Below, in pieces: positions 54,312-63,727 of a DNA stretch of 64,000 nt. Position 1 is the first letter of the stretch; each line of letters starts with the position of its first letter. The DNA comes from Tritrichomonas foetus. Taxonomy: Eukaryota > Parabasalia > Tritrichomonadida > Tritrichomonadidae. The DNA lies in assembly GCA_001839685.1 (NCBI GenBank), contig MLAK01000574.1:38407-102406 (forward strand). Direction: 5' to 3'. Under the pieces are notes generated by a model. That model was not told where the DNA came from, ran no database searches, and worked only from the letters and a program-made list of their open reading frames with translations. Made by a program: the position numbers and the translations under genes.

Positions 54312-57146
54312 ATGAAACTTAATTTTTCGGATTTTGCAGTTATCTTTGAAAAAATAGAATCACCACTTGAAGTAGGAACTTTAGCGGAGTTGACTTTGGC
54401 TTTATTAAGTAAAAATATACCTTTTATGAATTGGAAAGAAGTAATTGACTTATTAGAAATTTTATATTCCCAAGCCAATGACATTACACGTCAATATCCA
54501 CTCGATACAGCATTCGAATTAGGCAAGACAATTGACTGTGATCAATCGGATTTCTTTGAGTTTTTATCAACACAAATTTCAACGAAATTTAAATATGCAT
54601 CAATTTATTTTTCAATTTTAGATTCATTTATATCAATAAGAAAAGATGAAATAACAATCGATTCTTTAAATCCTACAATTATCATGTACTTGTGTTTATT
54701 TGTCATATTAAAATCTGGTAAATGTCTTAATAATCTTGAAACATTAATACCAGAATTAAAAGAACCAGAAAATATATATAATTTTATTAAAACACTTAAT
54801 TCTAATTTACATAGTCCTATTGCAAGGTCAATTTTACACAAATATCATTCAATTGAAAATGTTCGAACAATAATTTGTCGATTTTTGATATGTTTGATTC
54901 CTAATTGTTCAACAAATGAAGCAAGATTAAATGTAAATGCTTGCGTTTCAGTTTTACAAAATGACTTTGAATCAAACATTGAATTAATTAGTATTCTTTA
55001 TTCGTCATATATTGACCTTGATCCAAACACTGCTATTCAATCTTTAGGAAATTTTGTATCATCATTAAGTAAAGGATGGTTTATTTTTTCATCGCCTGTC
55101 AAATATGTATTGATCATAAATTTAGTCTTTTCAATTTTGGACAAATTGGAAATCAATATTCAATCATTCTATCAATTTGCATCTGAGCATTTACCTGAAG
55201 TAACTGACTTAGAATCAAGTTCGATTGCATTGAAATGCCTAGCAAACACATTTCGTAAAATTCCTAAGCTTGATTATGAATTTCCACCAAAATGTCGACT
55301 TTTTGATTTTGTTATTGCGGCTAGTGAACCAAATAATAATGATGTTTTTATGTGTATTGCTTCTTTGTTACCTATCCCACCTATTTGCCCATCAGAGCAT
55401 ATACCTATCGTCACAAACCTGATTCTAAAGTCTAAGATTGATATTAGTGATGAAATGATTCAAATGCTAAAGTCAGCATTATTAATTGCCGAAACACCAA
55501 ATGATATAAAATTATTAATTGAACCATTTGTTGAACATATTAAAGAAAATGTTCCTTATTCACTCCTTTTATCAATTCTTGAATCACTTTCTGGACAAAT
55601 TTCTAAACCAAAATATTCATCAGACCATTTTCAAATTGACAATATTAATAGTTCACAAGTGAACGAATCAGAAATTAGTGATGATTTCATTTCATTAGGG
55701 ATTGATACTTCTTCGAAATTAAATGAAAATAATGATGTTTCATTTGACGATTTTTTATCATTGATGTCAGAAACAATTGGAATTTGCTTACCACTATTCG
55801 AACAAACTCATCTTGCGGTTGAATTTATTTTAATCATTATGAGCAAACTTACACAAAAAATTGAGATTAAGTCAAAATTATCACTTCATGAAGCAGTGAA
55901 ATACATTTCGTCAACATTTAATTCACAATGTTTATTTAATGTTGCTTCATTTCTCTGCCATAACCAAACAATGGCATCTGTTACTGCTTTTATTATCCTC
56001 CTTCAAGAAAGAGAAAGTGAAATGCTGCATTGCGTTCATTCTTTTGTTTCAAATCTCCTTAATTCTAAACAACCAAATATCTCCTTAATTTTTGAGGCAA
56101 ATGAAACACTTGCTAAAGCAGCAGCTTCTTTAATCACTATTGACAATTTCGATATTATTAAGACTGCATTAAAAAACACTAAATATGCAAGCTCGATTAT
56201 TGATGTATTAAAAGAAATGCTTGTTTCAAAATGTCAAGAATTAAAAATGATTTTGGATGATCCTGAATTAACTAATTTGGTTGACCATGAAAGTGTTGAA
56301 ATGCAATTTGTGAAAGTCCTGACAAATAGTCATCCATCTGACATTGAAAAATGGAATGAAGAAAAAAAATTAGATTTTTTAAGCATTTTAGAAACTTATA
56401 TAAATCAATTACCTAAAGAGCAACAATTGAAATTTGCTCACTTTGTATCAAATATACAGGAAACAAATTGCATTGCAAAAAGTATTCATATTTTTTCTCC
56501 ATTTTTTAAAGATAATGATTTTATGACATATTTTGCCACATCATTACTTGTCTTACCAGTTTTAATCCAAACTAATGAAAATAATATACGCGCATTAAAA
56601 TATATAATTCCAATATCTTTGCAAAATAAAGAATCGTTATCAGTAATTAAAGATTATATTCACTATGTTCTTCTTAGTTTGTTAAAATCGAGTGAATGTA
56701 TCCAAAATCTCAAAAAACAGTATAATTTTGAAATTATTCTGAAGCCTCACCTTCCTTTGATAATCTCTGCACTTTTAGGACCAACTAATGAAGAAATTGT
56801 TGAATTATTCATGTTAATATCAAATGAAAAAATTGAACCCCATCCAAATTCATTTGTTTCAATTATTGACATTTGTAAAACATTGAAGTTAGATGATATT
56901 TCTCCTAATTGTATTAAAACCTTAATTGAAAAAGCTTCAAAAGGAACTAAAACAAAAAATCTGTGTGCTTTAGTTGTTTTATCTTATTTTTGTAAGCGAA
57001 ACATTCTTGATGAAAAAATCACACGACAAGTTTTATTTTTGTCTCAGCAATTGTTAAATTATGATGATCAAAGTGAAGAAGTTAAAACAGCTTCACTTAT
57101 ATGTCTTTCATGTTTCCCGTTAAATCTACTTCTGTCTGCGAAATAA
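54312..57146 (+). CDS. HEAT-repeat protein, C-terminal part (same frame after TAA)
   Basis: A 944-codon frame in the same phase as 53202-54194. The 39 codons between the TAA and the first ATG here are also open and protein-like (for example EQRLGCQYCITCLIKLD), so the interruption is one codon. The sequence is a continuous helical solenoid with many paired helices (WKEVIDLLEILYSQ, TEARLNVNA-type turns). An acidic Asn/Ser-rich insert is near the middle (around residues 445-480), and the end is ASLICLSCFPLNLLLSAK. The length of the joined protein and the steady repeat pattern suit a large scaffold such as a HEAT/MROH or condensin-associated protein; the family is not established. Confidence 0.7.
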   Translation: MKLNFSDFAVIFEKIESPLEVGTLAELTLALLSKNIPFMNWKEVIDLLEILYSQANDITRQYPLDTAFELGKTIDCDQSDFFEFLSTQISTKFKYASIYFSILDSFISIRKDEITIDSLNPTIIMYLCLFVILKSGKCLNNLETLIPELKEPENIYNFIKTLNSNLHSPIARSILHKYHSIENVRTIICRFLICLIPNCSTNEARLNVNACVSVLQNDFESNIELISILYSSYIDLDPNTAIQSLGNFVSSLSKGWFIFSSPVKYVLIINLVFSILDKLEINIQSFYQFASEHLPEVTDLESSSIALKCLANTFRKIPKLDYEFPPKCRLFDFVIAASEPNNNDVFMCIASLLPIPPICPSEHIPIVTNLILKSKIDISDEMIQMLKSALLIAETPNDIKLLIEPFVEHIKENVPYSLLLSILESLSGQISKPKYSSDHFQIDNINSSQVNESEISDDFISLGIDTSSKLNENNDVSFDDFLSLMSETIGICLPLFEQTHLAVEFILIIMSKLTQKIEIKSKLSLHEAVKYISSTFNSQCLFNVASFLCHNQTMASVTAFIILLQERESEMLHCVHSFVSNLLNSKQPNISLIFEANETLAKAAASLITIDNFDIIKTALKNTKYASSIIDVLKEMLVSKCQELKMILDDPELTNLVDHESVEMQFVKVLTNSHPSDIEKWNEEKKLDFLSILETYINQLPKEQQLKFAHFVSNIQETNCIAKSIHIFSPFFKDNDFMTYFATSLLVLPVLIQTNENNIRALKYIIPISLQNKESLSVIKDYIHYVLLSLLKSSECIQNLKKQYNFEIILKPHLPLIISALLGPTNEEIVELFMLISNEKIEPHPNSFVSIIDICKTLKLDDISPNCIKTLIEKASKGTKTKNLCALVVLSYFCKRNILDEKITRQVLFLSQQLLNYDDQSEEVKTASLICLSCFPLNLLLSAK

Positions 57147-57518
57147 ATTTGTAAATAAAAATAATAGAATTTCACCAAACTTTTATTTCAATCATTTTCG
57201 TCTCATTTATAAATAAAATAATAGAATTTTACATAACTTTTTAAATGAAACTGCAGTGCTTGACTTTTTCAATTATTTACAAAAAAAGTGATCAAAGATT
57301 TTTATATATTTTATTATTTTATTTGTTGTTTTAAAATCATCTGTGGATCTTATTGTAGTTTACAATAAGATTTTCGATTTTTTTACAAATATGCAATATT
57401 CTCCCAAAAGATTTGTTCATTCAATTTTGTCAAAAAAGAAGATGCTTTCTATATGTCAACCCTTCTGAAAGGACTGCCTTAGAAAATGAGCCCAAACTAA
57501 AGATTTTTTCCCCAGAGG
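57147..57518. other. intergenic, no gene seen
   Basis: AT-rich spacer upstream of the fusion gene, with a partly duplicated segment (aataaaataatagaatt) at about 57157 and 57212. No gene is seen. Confidence 0.45.
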
Positions 57519-59996
57519 ATGAAAAGCTTTTCTCATCCAAAGGTGAAATCCTTTAAACGTTCGCTTTTCAAATTCCCACACCTTTTTAAAGTAATAAATG
57601 GTCAATCAACAGCAACTCAAATTCTCTCAGAATTTCGAATGAGTAACGAAAACTATCCAAATTCTCAAAGCCGGACACTCATTCTAGGGTGTGACTTTCC
57701 TACGTTTCATTCTTATTGGCGAAATTATTCCCACACTCAAGAAAATGATGTTATCGGATTCGTTTATTGCTTGCCTGGTCCGCCACCCATTCAATCGTTT
57801 CGGGGCGCTTCGCATGATCCAATTGAAGTTTTTGGGCTCGACGATCTCGAAAATGTGATTCAAGATAAACATATTAAAAAATGCGAAATCCAAGTCAGCG
57901 GGCTTTCAATTCCTCAGGTACATTCAATTCTCAATCGCGTAATTTCAACGGGGACCTGCAGTGTCGAATTTCTGCCACCGAAGGAGATTGCAATTCGGTC
58001 ATTCAAACCATTGATCGTTATTTCCTCAATTGCTCCACGAATTGGCAAGACCCAACTTACTCGCTATTTCTGTAGTGTTTTACGGTCAATTAATCGAAAA
58101 GTGGCAATTATTATTCCAATTTCTATGATCGACCCGATGAAAGACATTTTTGTCGTTGAACAGGGCCCGCATTATGAATTCAAAGAGAATGACCCAATAC
58201 CGCCCAATATTCTGAGTACGGATGACGAATGGCAAATCCAGCAATATCAGAAAGCAGGCGCATTTAGAATTTATGCCACATCAGATTGTAGAAAGGCTAT
58301 AATATCAGCTGAACAGCATTCTGATATAATTTTGTTTGATGCTAAAGGCTGCGAGTATCCATCTGTTGAAGAAAGAGCCAAATTTTGTGTTGTCACTGAA
58401 GAAACACTTCAAAAAGTTCGAGAGAGTTCCCTTTGGCCTGGTTTGGTAAACGTTATGTCATCACCAAACATTGTTTATATATCTACCGAAACAATGACTC
58501 CAAATGATAAACAACAACAAATTTTATCTCGAATTTTATCGCACCGTAAAATTTTTTACGCCCATTCAAAATCACAATTTTTGAATTCAAATCCAGACCT
58601 TGCTAGCGAATTCACGAACCATTCATTTATTGCAATAGACCATAAAGATTCACAAGGTGATGCAACTGAATTAATTAAAGAACTTGGTGCATCAGAAAGT
58701 CAAATTGATCCTTCTCCATTTTTAACTGAAGGACTTGAGGTTCAAAACAAAACTATTGTTTCTTTCATTGAACGTTGCATGTCACCAACTGCTGAAATTA
58801 AAGAGAAAAATGATGAAGAAATGGCAAAAATCGTAAATGCTGTGAATTCTTCAGACGCTGATGTTGTTGTTGTTTCTCTTCAAAAAGATTTACGGAATTT
58901 CATTCCAGATAAAAAAGTTTTATACATTACACGTGAAATTCAAGATGTGGGAAATCATCTCTATAATTGGCTTTCTCAATTTTCACCTGATAATAATGCA
59001 CCTCCCTTAAAGAGGCACTTTGAAGCACAGGTTGATATTCTAATGAAAATGGCAGAAGCTTCTGATCGTGAATTATTTGTCACAAACAATGATAGTTCGA
59101 ATCGCGAAGCTTTTTGTCGTCTTTTCCTATCAAGTCATCTTCCGCCTGGTTTTAGAGTTACAACAGGTGAAATTATTGATTCTTTTTCAAATATAACTGG
59201 TCAATTAGATGTTGTTATCGTTACTGATGAATGTCCAAGAATGACGATTGATGCAACAGCTTCTGTAATTGCTCCAATTCTGGCCGATTCAGTTTTAGGT
59301 GTTGTTGAAGTGAAAACTTCACTTACATTAGAATCACTTAAAAAAGCCCTGAGCCAACTTCGTCCAGTGAAAGCATTAATGCCTACACATGCAACTCTTC
59401 AACAGCCTGATGGAACTGTTATTCAAGATCCACTTGGTGGCAAAATTATTACAGGAATTTTTGCTTTTAACCCATCTGAAAAAATTGATCAACAAGTGTT
59501 TGATACTGTTGCACTTTATCCACGTGTTGCTGATTTTATTGTCTTGCCTGAAGCTTTTGGATATTTTTATGCGGAAACATTAAAAGTATGTGGTATTTCG
59601 GTAAATGATGCAGATATCGTAAATGGCTATGTTCGGTACACTGCACGTGGAATGGGACTCGCGATAATTTTTGGTATTTTGAATTGTCTTGCAGCAACTC
59701 GAAAGTTTAGTGGATCAAATTGCGTCAGGTATCTTGGTGGATGCTGGGGAGGTCAAGCTGAAGAAATAACAAGACGTGCAAAAGATACTGAAAAGTATTT
59801 ACAAAGCCTTGCACCAATTTTCACGCAAAAAGCAGATCCAGATTTAAAAAAGCAATATTTCCAAGCGAAAAATCAATTGATGTCATATTTAAGCGAAGTG
59901 AAACCAGGAAGAGGACGGTCATTATCTGATGCCCAAGGAGGGCCCCCTTCTCGACTGAATCAAGCAAAAAGCACTCCGCCTTTCAATGGACCATGA
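57519..59996 (+). CDS. fusion of a cDPG-synthetase-like P-loop domain and a DUF6602-like nuclease-type domain
   Basis: An 825-residue protein. Residues 51-325 follow archaeal/bacterial cyclic 2,3-diphosphoglycerate synthetase: a Rossmann-like start (SRTLILGCDFPTFHSYWRNY), the strand DVIGFVYCLPGPPP (family VVAFTAxQIPGID), FLPPKEIAIRSFKPLIVISS (family LLGPxxTMLKSxKPVIAV), the P-loop IAPRIGKTQLTR with Lys177-Thr178, and YATSDCRKAIISAEQHSDII before DAKG (family YAGVDYExILxxAExEADVIxWDG). Residues 525-735 resemble DUF6602: SNREAFCRLFLSSHLPPGFR, TGEIIDS, Asp564 in QLDVVI, Glu597 and Lys599 in VVEVKTSLT, giving a D...ExK order as in PD-(D/E)XK nucleases. Residues 330-510 are a helical linker. The first 40 residues are basic and Phe/Ser-rich and could be an organelle presequence; an internal ATG at 57639 is the alternative start. 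A bacterial or archaeal origin by transfer is likely. The role is unknown. Confidence 0.65.
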   Translation: MKSFSHPKVKSFKRSLFKFPHLFKVINGQSTATQILSEFRMSNENYPNSQSRTLILGCDFPTFHSYWRNYSHTQENDVIGFVYCLPGPPPIQSFRGASHDPIEVFGLDDLENVIQDKHIKKCEIQVSGLSIPQVHSILNRVISTGTCSVEFLPPKEIAIRSFKPLIVISSIAPRIGKTQLTRYFCSVLRSINRKVAIIIPISMIDPMKDIFVVEQGPHYEFKENDPIPPNILSTDDEWQIQQYQKAGAFRIYATSDCRKAIISAEQHSDIILFDAKGCEYPSVEERAKFCVVTEETLQKVRESSLWPGLVNVMSSPNIVYISTETMTPNDKQQQILSRILSHRKIFYAHSKSQFLNSNPDLASEFTNHSFIAIDHKDSQGDATELIKELGASESQIDPSPFLTEGLEVQNKTIVSFIERCMSPTAEIKEKNDEEMAKIVNAVNSSDADVVVVSLQKDLRNFIPDKKVLYITREIQDVGNHLYNWLSQFSPDNNAPPLKRHFEAQVDILMKMAEASDRELFVTNNDSSNREAFCRLFLSSHLPPGFRVTTGEIIDSFSNITGQLDVVIVTDECPRMTIDATASVIAPILADSVLGVVEVKTSLTLESLKKALSQLRPVKALMPTHATLQQPDGTVIQDPLGGKIITGIFAFNPSEKIDQQVFDTVALYPRVADFIVLPEAFGYFYAETLKVCGISVNDADIVNGYVRYTARGMGLAIIFGILNCLAATRKFSGSNCVRYLGGCWGGQAEEITRRAKDTEKYLQSLAPIFTQKADPDLKKQYFQAKNQLMSYLSEVKPGRGRSLSDAQGGPPSRLNQAKSTPPFNGP

Positions 59997-60270
59997 ATAG
60001 TATGAATATATTTTCCTATATTTATTTTTATTAAAGACATTACTATGGTTGTTTTCTGTTCAAATTGCATGAATATATTTTGAAGAATTGACTCTTTGTT
60101 TTGGAGTTTGAAACGATATATCGATTTATTAGAATGAAAATGAATGTTAACTTGAATTATAGCCTAAATCAGCAAATTCATCAAGTGTTGTTGGGATTAA
60201 ACTAAAAAAAAAAACGAATATTTGAAACATGTTCTATTTATTAATATACATTATATAAATATCGAGATCA

Positions 60271-62328
60271 TTAATCATTCAAAGAACCTTGGAGTTGTCT
60301 CCTCAATTCAAGTTCTTCTTCCCAATTTTCTTTTTTCTCTTTTAGTTTGCTCATTTTATCTTCCAATTCTTTTTCTTTCTGTTCAATCATTTCTTCATCC
60401 ACCGTGAATTCCGAAATTTCCTGTCGTAAAATCACGTTTTCACTATCAATTTTTGCTTTTTCAAGTTTAAGCGATTTTATTTCATTGACGAAACTGTTAA
60501 TTTTTTCGTCGAGTTTTTTATTTTCTGATTCGATTTCTTCATTTTTTCGTATAAGTAAAAGGAGAGATTCACCTTCAGCTGTGATTTCATCATCAGTTTG
60601 TAATTGCTGATCAATTTCTTTGATTTTATTTGTTATTTTTTGAATTTCATCATTCAAAAATTGAATGGTTTGCTGTTTTGGTGACAAAACTTCATTCACA
60701 TTGTGAATTAAAGTTTCATTTGAGAATTTCTGAGAATTATCATTAATTAAATCTGGTAAATCAAAAGTTGGAACAGGGTCATTTATAGTATTAACTAGAC
60801 TTCGAAGTAATGCATTTGTATATTCAACGCGTGCCTCAAGTTTTGAATCAATGACGACATCTTCGAATTTTTCATGAAAAACTTCTTCCGTCACCTCAGG
60901 AACTTCTAAATAATATCGTTTACCATTTGAGTTATTTGTAAATAAGCTTGGTAGTTTCCTGTTAACAGTTTCTTGAAAATAATCAAGTGATGAAAGATCA
61001 ACTTTATCAACAATTGAAGTCATTTGTGGAATTGGGATTTCATTTGGTATATTTTGAGGATAGTATTCATCTGTTTGGTTTAGAAACTCACGATGTGTTG
61101 AAGTAATTGCTTGCATTGCTTGTAATGGTATCATTTTCTTTGTTGATTCAATTAATTCTTTCATGTTATCTGCAAATTTCACTAAATCTTCACTTGGCTT
61201 GAAGTTTCTTATATGTTTAGGCATTCTTGATATGCCAAATGGCGGAATGTCAATCGAAACTGCGCTATCCAATCTTCTTTTTTCCATAATTTCATCGACT
61301 TGTTTACAAAAAATGTCGAAATGTGAAAGTACGTCAGTTAATGGTTTTATTTGGCATTCATCCCTTTGAGTTTCGGGAATTTGAAGAGGTTTACAACAAG
61401 GCTCTTCACATTCACCAACATCTCGCATAAGCTTTAATTGGTGCTGAAGCCTGTCTTCAATCGAAGAAATTGTGTCATCTTCGTTTGTTCGACTTTTGAG
61501 AATTCCTGTGATTTGATTTAAAAACTCAACTTGTGAATAATATGATGATTTAATAAAACCATTTTGTTGCTTATATTTCTTAATGAAAGAGACCATTTGA
61601 TTTTGAACATCTTCGAGATTAATTTGTTCATGTTCTGGGAATTCTGTCAAAACTTGATCAAGTTCAATTTTGTTTTGTTCATCGGCCGACGAATTATTTC
61701 GATAGCTATTTTTTATTATTGGTATCTCTTGAAAAGATTGAAAGCCATTCTGGTTTTCTGGAACATATCGTTGACAAAACTCATCAAGATAAATGTCAAA
61801 GTTATTTGGCGGTTTGAATTTCTTCGCATTTAATAATTGAAGAATTTCTATCTCTCTGCTAAGAGATTCGTTAATTTTGTGAAGCTCAAACAATTGCTGG
61901 GAATAATTCTCACTACTTTGAGAATATTCTGAGCATAGTGTTTGGATCAATTCATCGATTTTTATATCTATTCGATTTTGAATGTCTCGAGGAATAGATT
62001 TATTCGCATCGAAAATCGCATTACCATGGAACGAGTTTTGGCTTGAAAAAATTTCTGTTAATTCTGCAATTTTTGTGATTTGATTGGCGATTTGAATTTT
62101 TTCGGTAATGAGCTGATTTTTGATGCTTTGCTTTTCGTAATTTATTTCCTTTAGTTCATCGAGTCGATTTTTTAGTTCGGAGACGATCTGTTCTTTGCGT
62201 GGAATTAAATTGATTACCTTTCGAACTTCTTCACGGCCAATTCGTAATTTTCTCTCGTTCTCTTTTACTTCGTGATGGATCGCTTCTAATGTTTGAACAA
62301 TCTGTCGATATTCATTAGAATTTTCCAT
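60271..62328 (-). CDS. coiled-coil protein, unknown function
   Basis: A 685-residue protein starting MENSNEYRQIVQTLEAIHHE. Coiled coil covers about residues 5-70 and 540-680, with shorter helices between. The middle (about 160-440) is more globular with a Cys-rich patch (GECEEPCCKPLQIPETQRDECQ) that could bind a metal. IDIPPFGISRMPKHIRNF is a Pro-rich exposed loop. The C-terminal coil has a run of charged residues (EKELEDKMSKLKEKKENWEEE). There is no membrane or signal segment. A cytoskeletal or flagellar-apparatus component is plausible but not shown. Confidence 0.7.
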   Translation of the reverse strand: MENSNEYRQIVQTLEAIHHEVKENERKLRIGREEVRKVINLIPRKEQIVSELKNRLDELKEINYEKQSIKNQLITEKIQIANQITKIAELTEIFSSQNSFHGNAIFDANKSIPRDIQNRIDIKIDELIQTLCSEYSQSSENYSQQLFELHKINESLSREIEILQLLNAKKFKPPNNFDIYLDEFCQRYVPENQNGFQSFQEIPIIKNSYRNNSSADEQNKIELDQVLTEFPEHEQINLEDVQNQMVSFIKKYKQQNGFIKSSYYSQVEFLNQITGILKSRTNEDDTISSIEDRLQHQLKLMRDVGECEEPCCKPLQIPETQRDECQIKPLTDVLSHFDIFCKQVDEIMEKRRLDSAVSIDIPPFGISRMPKHIRNFKPSEDLVKFADNMKELIESTKKMIPLQAMQAITSTHREFLNQTDEYYPQNIPNEIPIPQMTSIVDKVDLSSLDYFQETVNRKLPSLFTNNSNGKRYYLEVPEVTEEVFHEKFEDVVIDSKLEARVEYTNALLRSLVNTINDPVPTFDLPDLINDNSQKFSNETLIHNVNEVLSPKQQTIQFLNDEIQKITNKIKEIDQQLQTDDEITAEGESLLLLIRKNEEIESENKKLDEKINSFVNEIKSLKLEKAKIDSENVILRQEISEFTVDEEMIEQKEKELEDKMSKLKEKKENWEEELELRRQLQGSLND

Positions 62329-62683
62329 TTTGAAGCAACAAATTAACGAAATGTGAGATGAAAACCAGGTCTTGAATGATATGTGATATAAAATATTTTC
62401 GATTGATGCATTCGAATTATTGATAATTGGCAGCCGAAAATAAAATGAAATTCATCAGTTATGTTGACATAACAGTATACATAGAATTACAGCTAATTTA
62501 ATATTTTTTCAACAATGAATTTTAATATAAAAGGAGTTTGTCATGAATGAAAACAGTTAATAAAGAGATATCATTCAATCTATAGAAAGGTTTATTTAAT
62601 ATTGGTGAATTCCTATGTTAACATATGCTATTAAAGTCATCATTTTGTACTTAACAACAAAGTAAAATTACAAATAAATATAT
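62329..62683. other. intergenic, no gene seen
   Basis: AT-rich spacer between two minus-strand genes. No repeat, RNA gene or coding remnant is seen. Confidence 0.45.
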
Positions 62684-63727
62684 TTATCGCATAAAACATA
62701 CATATGGCCTAAAATGGCTATCATAAAAGCGAATCTGATCAGGAATTAACTTCTTATTTAATGCATCAGCAAACCACAAATAGTCAGAATATCTATGAAA
62801 AGAAGCAACTTTGTTAAGTTGATAAAATTCATGCTTACAATTAATGTTGGGATGTTCGATTGCACAGGAAGGAATATAATCATATGCCTTTTGATTAATA
62901 AAGCCACTTATATTCATCATTAATTGATCACCAACGAAATAAGTTGAAGAAATAGAATTTCCATCCAATCCCATCTTTTCAAGCATTCTATAAACATGAC
63001 GATCTTCAAAAAAGAGGAGTTCTTCATACCATTTTTTGAAGTGTTGAAGAAAGAAACCAACAGCTCTTCTTGATAAAATCATACCTGTTCCACCTTGTGG
63101 ATAAACATCTTCAAATAACCCAGAAACACTATTTCTATCCATTGTGCATGCACATTTCACAACAATTTCTTTTCTTGGTGAATATTGTGAATTCAAATCA
63201 TCAATCATTTGCTTAAAATTAAGACTATATACTTCTGTATCATCATCTTGATATTTAAACCAAGCAAAATCAGTTTTTTCATAAAAATCTTTCATTCCAA
63301 AGTAATATTTTAGAACTTTTGGAACATCTTTATATTTATCTCCACCTCCAAGAAAATTTTGCTTTTCATCTGATGCTTTTCTTGTTAGATTTTCTGGTAC
63401 AATAAGTGTACGGATTTTATAAGGATTAGCAACTGGCAAATCACTTGCAAAGACAATTTCATTGTGTGGAAGTATTTCTAAAAAACTCGGGATCCAGCGT
63501 TGTAAAGCATATTGAATTCTATCAAATGTCACTGATTGTGATATAATTAATAAGTATACATTGGTATTTTTACTATTGACTCTCAGAAAATAATCATCTA
63601 AATATGAAGCTCCGGTACCTTTACACAAATGCAATATTGGACTAATATAATGGGAATAAAAGAATATTGGAGTAATTTCTAATAATAATAAGACATAAAA
63701 AATACAATATTTACCGAATTTCCTCAT
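62684..63727 (-). CDS. Fringe-like (GT31-type) glycosyltransferase, type II membrane protein
   Basis: A 347-residue protein with a short cytosolic N-terminus (MRKFGKY) and one signal-anchor helix (about 8-30), the layout of a Golgi type II enzyme. The catalytic part carries FKYQDDDTEVYSLN with the metal-binding Asp triad at 161-163. YPQGGTGMILSRRAV (209-223) matches the Fringe/C1GalT YxxGGxGxxLS motif, and EDRHVYRMLEKMGL (241-254) matches the ED/DDVxxxxCLxxxG motif. Such enzymes add sugars (GlcNAc or Gal, beta-1,3) to O-linked glycans in the Golgi. Exact donor and acceptor cannot be told. It ends HFRPYVCFMR. The ATG at 63727 is the natural start, with an upstream stop in frame. Confidence 0.88.
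   Translation of the reverse strand: MRKFGKYCIFYVLLLLEITPIFFYSHYISPILHLCKGTGASYLDDYFLRVNSKNTNVYLLIISQSVTFDRIQYALQRWIPSFLEILPHNEIVFASDLPVANPYKIRTLIVPENLTRKASDEKQNFLGGGDKYKDVPKVLKYYFGMKDFYEKTDFAWFKYQDDDTEVYSLNFKQMIDDLNSQYSPRKEIVVKCACTMDRNSVSGLFEDVYPQGGTGMILSRRAVGFFLQHFKKWYEELLFFEDRHVYRMLEKMGLDGNSISSTYFVGDQLMMNISGFINQKAYDYIPSCAIEHPNINCKHEFYQLNKVASFHRYSDYLWFADALNKKLIPDQIRFYDSHFRPYVCFMR

Noticed and set aside
45275..57146. In-frame TAG and TAA as reassigned sense codons
   Set aside because: Many neighbouring genes end normally at TAA, TAG or TGA at family-typical lengths, so the standard code applies; the two cases are local lesions.
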